From the NCBI GenBank assembly GCA_965217265.1, contig CBDCHP010000018.1, positions 992,001 through 1,056,000 of the forward strand: a stretch of DNA of 64,000 nt, in the 5' to 3' direction. The notes below the pieces were generated by a model that was not told the DNA's origin, made no database searches, and saw only the letters and a program-made list of their open reading frames with translations. A program made the position numbers and the translations under genes. The stretch is from JAGRGG01 sp965217265 (GTDB lineage Bacteria > Pseudomonadota > Alphaproteobacteria > Geminicoccales > Geminicoccaceae). Of the stretch, positions 58,487-64,000 are shown piece after piece. Every line of letters begins with the position of its first letter. Within the stretch, counting starts at the first letter, position 1.

Positions 58487-61400
58487 TCACGCCGCATACA
58501 CCCCATCCCCGACCTTGCGGGCGCGGCCGTAGGCGACGAGGGTTTGCAGGACCTCGTCGAGGCGCTTGGGCGTGGCGCCCTTGAAGCCGCCGCGGGCCGC
58601 CTTGAGCGACAGGGGCGCATCGGCGGCGCGCAAGAGGGCCTCGACCGCGCGCATTTGCCCCGGCAGCTCCTTCGGCCAAGCGGCCTTAGCCCCGGCCGCG
58701 ACGGCGGCGGCGGCGGCGGCGACGCCGAGGTCGAGTTCGGCGTCCGCGCGCCGGGCGGCGCCGGCCCTGGGTGCCTGGAACTCGGGCCGCAGGTGGCGCA
58801 CGAGGCCGTCGCGTTCCTCGGCCGCGCGCTCGGCGTTGAGGGCGACCAGCCGTTCGAGGACGGCGTCCTCGTTCGGGGCGTCGGTCCAGCCGTAAGCCTC
58901 CAGGGTGAGGGCGTCGACGCGGTCGTGCAGGTCGAGGAGGGTCGAGACGAGGCCCGCCTCGTTGACCGCGCGGTCCTTGGCGTCGAGCGGTTCGCCGGCG
59001 CGCAGCTTGTCGAGGACGTTGTAGAGCCCGGTCATGCCGAGGTCGGGGTGCTCGGCAAGCCGCGCCTTGCGGTGCGCGTCCAGCGCCTCGCCGGCCTCGC
59101 GCAGGCGGGCCTTCAGGCCTGCGTCGGGAGTCGGGAAAGGGAAAGGGTCGAAGCAGCGGGTCTTGTTATAGCGGGGGTCGTTGCCGACGCCGAGTCTGCC
59201 GCCCGCCGCCAGCGCCCACGCCACGTGGACCCGGCTCGACAGGACGGCGAGGAAGGCGTCGTCAAGCCCAATGTTGACGAGCATGTTGTCTGGCCGAGTG
59301 CCACTGTCTAGAAAGACAAAGAAGCGATGCTTTGAAGTTTCTGATGTTGAGATTATGCGATCTAGAGATTGAGTAAAGCTTCTATATGTTTCATGCGTAG
59401 CTCCAAACCACCACCAATGTATTTTTCTCCAAAGCATATTATTATGCTCCCGCTCCGGCCTCACCCGCTCCAGCACCCACTGGTAGACCTTGGGGAACCG
59501 CTCCCGGACCTCGTCTTCCTTGAGCGGGTAGAGGTCGATGACCATGACGCCGCGCGGGCGGCCGGCGAGGTCGCGGCCGTTCTTGTAGGGGCGGATATGG
59601 TTCTCCAGCCCCGGCACGGTTCCCAGGCCCAGCCACGCCGCCTCGTCGGGGGTGACGATGAAGCCGGCGCCGTGCAGCTTGACGCCGGGCGAGCATAGGC
59701 CCGCGTTGGCCCGTAACGGCCTTGCGGCGGTGAGGTCGGCGCCGAGGCGGAGGTTGGCGGCGATCTTGCCGACGCGCGGCCCCCGCAGCCGGTCGGCGCC
59801 GGGGGCCGAGGGTTTCATCTTCGGATCGACGACCTCGCGCAACTGGCCCGACGCCGATCCGGCGATGCCGACCGTCATCGCGATGCGGACGTTGGCGCCG
59901 CCCGCCTCGTCGACCCAGGGGTGGTCGGGGACGGCGAAGCGGAGCGAGAGCGGCTTCTTGGCGTCGCTTAAGTGCGCCTCGACGACGCGGCGGTTGAAGA
60001 CCTGCGGCAGCGAGTTGGTGGTGATGAGGCCGAAACGCTCGGCCTTGCCTTCACGGACGAGGCGGGCGGCGTGGTCCCACCAGTACATGACGTAGTCGGC
60101 GGATTTCGGCATCTTCGGGTGGGTCCGCCACAGCGCTTGCGCGTAGGCGTCGCCCATGACGTCGCGCAGGTCCTTGCCGCCCTGGAAGGGCGGGTTGCCG
60201 ACGATGAAGTCGGCGTCCGGCCACGCGGCCGGCATCGGGTCGACGTAGCGGACGAGGAGGTCGCGCGCGGTCTCGTCCGGGACGGCGCGGCCGGTGACGG
60301 GGTGGGTCTTGAAGGTGTGGCCGTCCCAGCGGGTCTTGGGGCTACCGTCCTCGCCCAAGACCGGCGCCTCGGCTTTCCAGGTCATCAAGGCGTCGCGGCA
60401 GGCGATGTTGTCGAAGTTCCTCAAGACGGGCTCGGCCGGCATGACCCGGCCGCGCGTCTTGAAGTGCCATTGCAGATGGCCGATCCAGAGGACGAGGTCG
60501 GCGATGGCGGCGGCGCGCGGGTTGATCTCCAATCCTAGGAACTGGTGCGGGTCGACCGTGTGGCGGTCGAGTTCGAGGAAGTACTGGTCCTGGCCCAGCG
60601 TCCTGGCGAGGTCGACCACCTCGCCCTCCAGGCGCTTCATCAACTCCAGCGTGACGTAGAGGAAGTTGCCGCTGCCGCAGGCGGGGTCGAGGACGCGCAC
60701 GCCGCACAGGCGCTCGTGAAAGCGGCGGACCTCGGCCAGCGCCCCCTTCTCGTCGCCGTTGCCGACGCAGAGCATGGCCGAGGCCTGCACGTCGGCCCAC
60801 TCTTCGCGCAGGGGCTCGATCACGGTCGGCACGACGAGGCGCTCGACGTAGGATCGCGGGGTGTAGTGGGCGCCGAGCTTGTGGCGCTCCTTAGGTTCCA
60901 GGGCGCGCTCCAGGAGGGTGCCGAAGATGGCGGGCTCGACCTCCTTCCAGTCGTAGCGGGCGGCGGCGAGGAGGACGCCGATCTCGTCGATCTCCAAGTC
61001 GAGTGCTCGGTGGTCCTTGAACAGGCCGCCGTTGAAGCGAAGCAGCTTTCGCTTGAAGTCGCGGTCGTAGCCGCCCGCGTCCATCGTCGCCCACAGGCCC
61101 TCGGCGTGCGGCTTGAAGCGCCCGGGCTCGCGGGCGGCGACGATTTCTTGCAGGATATCGGTGAAGCCGGCCTTGGGCAGGAGGCCGACATCCTCGGCGA
61201 ACAGGGTGAACAATGCCCGCATGAGAAAGCCGGCGACGTCCTCGGGGTGGTGGCGGGCTTCGAGCCGCTTGGCGAGCTCGCCTAAGTGCGCCGCGATCTC
61301 GCGCGTGACCTTGGCGCTGACGAGCGCGGGGTCGAGGCTCGAAGGGTCGGTCCAGATCGCGGCCAGCCGGTCGCGCACGTTGGGTCGGGCGAGATCGTCG

Positions 61401-61967
61401 AGCCTGACGCGAAAGCCCCACTCGTCGGGGAAGCGGGCGTAGTTCTTGCCGGTGAGCGAGAAGTCGGCGAAGACCTCGATCACGTGGCCGACGTCGACGA
61501 CGAGGACGAAGGGCGGCCAGCCGTGCGCGACGGGCAGCGCCTTGGCGTAGCGCTCGGCCTGCTCGCGGGCGCGGCCCAGGCTGAGCGCGTAAGAGGCGGA
61601 GCCGCGGATGCCGTGGCCGACCCGTTGCTTCGTCGCCCCGCTAGGCGCGTGGAGGCCGAACAGCGGCAGGTCCTGCTGCTGCAAGCGCTTGTCCGTGCCC
61701 TGCTTCGTCTCCAGGACGAAACAGCCGCGCTTGTAGAGGTCGATGAAGCCGCGGCGCGTCGTGCCGTCGGTGTTGGCGATGGCGACTGGGTACTCGAAGC
61801 GGTAGTCCGTCGTCGCGGGCGGGCTCGGGCCGGGGCACGCCTAGAAGGTCGCAGAGTTCGACGAGGAAGAGTTGGTAGTTGGCGCGCTCGGCGGCGCCGC
61901 TCGCCCGCCAGCGATCGACGAGGGCGTCGATGCCCGCCGTGTCGTCGTGTGGTTGCACCCCGATCAT
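58487..61967 (-). CDS. MmeI-like type IIG/IIL restriction-modification enzyme, frameshifted near the N-terminus
   Basis: The intact product would be about 1159 residues, with nuclease and methylase in one chain. From ATG 61967 the frame reads MIGVQPHDDTAGIDALVDRW and NYQLFLVELCDLLGVPRPEP, then shifts at about 61812-61826. The next frame continues TTDYRFEYPVAIANTDG and FIDLYKRGCFVLETKQG, a D-(x)n-ExK nuclease motif. The rest includes VRVLDPACGSGNFLYVTLEL (methylase motif I), ADFIVGNPPFQGGKDL (motif IV, NPPF), a target-recognition region and a winged-helix-like end. The total length is 3n+1, so one base is extra. The TRD region at about 59260-59450 is clearly AT-richer than the rest. It may be inactive, or the base may be a sequencing error. 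Confidence 0.8.
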
Positions 61968-62190
61968 TGCCCGTCCCGCGACCCGTTCAACGAATAGGGC
62001 CAAGGCTTAGCCGGATCGCGGCCGGGGTTCAAAGCCTATGCGCGCGGCGGCGGGCAAGGGCGTACCGTTCGGGTTTCGTGCGCGTGCCCAAGATGGGCGA
62101 TTGTTAATTCCACCGATGGGCGTTCGTCCCTTGCCCTTCTCCCGTCAGCGCCCATGTGGAATTCCCGCGTGAATTCATCAGGACCCCCAC

Positions 62191-62910
62191 ATGCGCCTTC
62201 TCGCCGTTCAGCACGCCGAGGCCGACGACCTCGGGGTGATGGCCCCCGTCTTCGAGCGGCTCGGGCTCGACACCCGCTACTGGCGGCAGTGGGCGGGCGA
62301 CCCCTGGCCGGAGGACGAGGGGGTTTATGCCGGGCTCGTCGTCTTCGGCGGGCCGCAGAGCGCGGACGAGGACGGCGACAACCCGCACTTCGAGCGGCTG
62401 TTGCCGCTGATCCGCCGCTACACGAACGAGGGGCGGCCGGTTTTGGGCTTGTGCCTCGGCGGCCAGTTGGCGGCGCGGGCGCTGGGCGGGGCCGCGGTCG
62501 GGACCGGCGCCAAGGTGTTCGGCTACGAGGACGTGCTGCCGGGGCCCGATGCGGCGGCCGACCCGGTGGTGGGGGGGCTGTTCCCCGCACCGGCGATGCA
62601 GTGGCACGACGACGGCTTCACCCCGCCCAAGGGGGCGAGGCGGCTGTTGACGGGCGACTCGTGGCCGCACCAGGGCTTCGCCTGCGGCGCCACCTACGGC
62701 CTGCAGTGCCACGTCGAGGCCGACGCCGGCATCGTCCGCCGCTGGGTCGAGGCGCGGGTCGAGCGCAACGGCGCCGAGCCGATGGCGGAGGGCCTGGACG
62801 CGCTGCTGGCCGACAAGGGGGCGAGGGCGGCCGCGGTCGGGCGCGCGATCGCCGAGCGCTGGGGCCGCCTCGTCGTCGAGGCCCGGTCGATGACGCCGGT
62901 CACGGCGTGA
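62191..62910 (+). CDS. class I glutamine amidotransferase-like protein
   Basis: This 239-residue protein has the class I GATase fold. VVFGGPQSADEDGDNPHFE lies near 51-69, the nucleophile Cys is in VLGLCLGGQLAARALGG near 88, and the His-Glu pair is in GLQCHVEADAG near 174-176. It is free-standing, without a synthase partner, like the GuaA-related or gamma-glutamyl hydrolase-like amidases. Its last seven residues (SMTPVTA) are encoded by a tandem repeat that continues into the next gene's end. The substrate is unknown. Confidence 0.85.
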   Translation: MRLLAVQHAEADDLGVMAPVFERLGLDTRYWRQWAGDPWPEDEGVYAGLVVFGGPQSADEDGDNPHFERLLPLIRRYTNEGRPVLGLCLGGQLAARALGGAAVGTGAKVFGYEDVLPGPDAAADPVVGGLFPAPAMQWHDDGFTPPKGARRLLTGDSWPHQGFACGATYGLQCHVEADAGIVRRWVEARVERNGAEPMAEGLDALLADKGARAAAVGRAIAERWGRLVVEARSMTPVTA

Positions 62911-62986
62911 GGTCAGTCGATGACGCCGGTCACGGCCGAACACGCCGGTCACGGCGTGGGCTCAGTCGATGACGCCGGTCACGGCG
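62886..62986. repeat. short tandem repeat shared by two convergent gene ends
   Basis: GTCGATGACGCCGGTCACGG occurs at 62886, 62916 and 62965, with a partial copy ACGCCGGTCACGGCG at 62942. The first copy codes for the C-terminus of the amidotransferase and the last copy, on the other strand, for the C-terminus of the LOV protein. Spacing is 30 and 49 bases. Confidence 0.75.
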
Positions 62987-63393
62987 TAGGGCCGCACGTC
63001 CTCGGGAGCGATCGGGTTCTGCGCGCCGGCGAAGTAGACGAGGCGGCCCTGCGGGTCGTGCAGCGGCCGGATGCGCAGGCGGTTCCAGAACGGCGTGCCG
63101 TCCTTTTTGTAGTTGACGAGGTCGATGGTGATCGGCCGCTCCTCGCGCAGCGCCTGGCGGATCTCCTCGATCGCCGCCGGGCTGGTGTCCTGCCCTTGCA
63201 GGAAGCGGCAGTTCCGGCCCAGCGCCTCGTCGGGCGCGTAGCCGGTCTGGGCCTCGAACTCGTCGCTGACGTAGACGATCGGGTTGCCCGAGCGCCCTGG
63301 GTCGGAGATGACGATGCTCTGCGCCAACTCCGCCTCGCTCAGGTAACCCGCCGGTTCCCGCTCGCCGTGCCCCGACGATACGACCCTCAGCAT
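62962..63393 (-). CDS. short LOV-domain blue-light sensor protein
   Basis: This 143-residue cytoplasmic protein is essentially one LOV (PAS-type) domain. The photoactive motif GRNCRFLQG holds Cys62, which forms the flavin adduct in known LOV proteins. The flavin contacts Asn94 (NYKKDG), Asn104 (FWN) and Gln125 (GAQNP) are all conserved. An N-terminal helical cap of about 20 residues precedes the core, and only a short C-terminal tail follows, so there is no effector domain in the same protein. AAGGGGGAAGAAG precedes the ATG. The partner is unknown; the PAS-GGDEF protein in this window is distant. Confidence 0.9.
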   Translation of the reverse strand: MLRVVSSGHGEREPAGYLSEAELAQSIVISDPGRSGNPIVYVSDEFEAQTGYAPDEALGRNCRFLQGQDTSPAAIEEIRQALREERPITIDLVNYKKDGTPFWNRLRIRPLHDPQGRLVYFAGAQNPIAPEDVRPYAVTGVID

Positions 63394-63427
63394 CGCTTCT
63401 TCCCCCTTATCGCGACAGGGGGGCAGT

Positions 63428-63883
63428 CTAGCCGCTCTCGACCGTCATGTCATAGGTAAGCCAAGCCGTGCGTACCGCGATCCGATCGTAAAGGGCGCGG
63501 CCGGGGTAGTTGGTCTCCTGCGTGATCCAGCGCAGCACCGTCCAGCCGCGCGCGCGGGCGACCTCGGCCGCAGCATCGAACAGCGCCGTGGCGACGCCGC
63601 GCCGCCGCGCCGCCGGGTCGACGAACAGGTCGTCGAGGAACCCGCCGGTCTCGGCGGCGAGCGGGCGGGCGAAGGCGCGGTAGTGGGCGATGCCGACGAC
63701 GCGGCCCTCCCCGTCGAGCGCCACCAGCCCCTCGACCCCGTGGCCCGCGTCCATCAGCCAGCCCCAGACCCGCCCGCGCATCGCCGCCGTCTGCTCGCGG
63801 CCGTAGAACGCGGCGTAGCCGGCGTAGAGCCGCTCCCACGCCTCGCGGTGCTCAAGCGCCACCGGTGCCGTGCGGATCGTCAT
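63428..63883 (-). CDS. GNAT-family N-acetyltransferase
   Basis: This 151-residue GNAT acetyltransferase has the acetyl-CoA motif A in LDDLFVDPAARRRGVATALF near 83-102 and motif B in WTVLRWITQETNYPGRALYD near 115-134, ending in RTAWLTYDM. The second half resembles diamine/aminoglycoside-type acetyltransferases. I use the ATG at 63883, preceded by AAGGAGACGGCG; a longer frame to 63982 has non-family sequence. The acceptor is unknown. Confidence 0.85.
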   Translation of the reverse strand: MTIRTAPVALEHREAWERLYAGYAAFYGREQTAAMRGRVWGWLMDAGHGVEGLVALDGEGRVVGIAHYRAFARPLAAETGGFLDDLFVDPAARRRGVATALFDAAAEVARARGWTVLRWITQETNYPGRALYDRIAVRTAWLTYDMTVESG

Positions 63884-64000
63884 CGCCGTCTCCTTGGTCT
63901 CGCGGGATCGTCGCGCTAAGTCTGGGCTTTGGGGGCGACGCCCGGCAAGGTCCGCCGGCGGCACCCCGATCGGGGCCACCACGAGAAGATGAGGAAACGC

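Noticed and set aside
1..64000. tRNA or rRNA genes
   Set aside because: No cloverleaf-like sequence with TTCGA-type T-loops or rRNA landmark was recognised by eye in the gaps; a tool search could still find one.

Overview
The window is about 70% G+C and densely coded on both strands. It reads as a free-living alphaproteobacterial chromosome. The evidence is an SmoEFGK/SmoS-type polyol uptake and oxidation locus with a SorC regulator, Tad-type secretion genes, MocR and LOV proteins, a stand-alone fluoride channel, and the short palindromic intergenic repeats common in that class. The genus cannot be told from the sequence alone. I recognised no rRNA, tRNA, CRISPR array, transposase or phage gene.

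Layout. 0.1-2.6 kb: a DUF2062 membrane protein, a CDP-alcohol phosphatidyltransferase and a TbpB-barrel-like lipoprotein. 2.7-14.2 kb: a sugar-alcohol catabolic locus. A GatZ-family protein and a PfkB kinase run one way. A SorC regulator, an SmoE/F/G/K-type ABC importer, two SDR polyol dehydrogenases, a HAD phosphatase and an FGGY kinase run the other way. 14.4-17.5 kb: a 1023-residue protein joining three YadA-head-like modules to a C-terminal RTX block. 17.7-25.5 kb: a hydroxypyruvate/glyoxylate reductase, a Wzz/BY-kinase for polysaccharide export, a dipeptide-type ABC importer lacking its ATPases, and a small lipoprotein. 25.6-34.3 kb: a MocR regulator divergent from pyruvate kinase, TauE and UbiH-family proteins, an ammonium transporter behind a consensus sigma-54 promoter, a VOC protein and a YpfJ-type zinc metallopeptidase. 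34.1-43.6 kb: a repeat-associated hypothetical protein, a flavodoxin-fold/UbiA fusion, an SGNH hydrolase, an Mrr-type nuclease of lower G+C, a nucleotidyltransferase and a LivGFHM importer without its binding protein. 43.8-51.4 kb: a PAS-GGDEF protein with an N-terminal frameshift, an RND efflux pair and a secreted protein of unassigned function. 51.8-53.6 kb: a strikingly AT-rich tadB-tadC pair. 53.8-63.9 kb: a fluoride channel, a polyprenyl glycosylphosphotransferase, a DUF2254 protein, a large MmeI-like restriction-modification gene with a frameshift, a class I glutamine amidotransferase, a short LOV protein and a GNAT acetyltransferase.

How the genes work together. The polyol locus would import a sugar alcohol, oxidise it to a ketose and phosphorylate it. 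A GatZ homologue without GatY/KbaY suggests a tagatose-6-phosphate route. The BY-kinase (19-21 kb) and the glycosylphosphotransferase (55-56.6 kb) are two separated parts of an exopolysaccharide pathway.

Two repeat families stand out. The first is a roughly 150-bp near-palindrome with GC-stem plus T-run arms, sitting at the 3' ends of genes in at least five full and three half copies. It looks like a dispersed bidirectional terminator. The second is a 38-bp palindromic unit that occurs in inverted pairs. Two genes (the diguanylate cyclase and the restriction-modification gene) carry apparent single-base frameshifts, which could be real or assembly errors.
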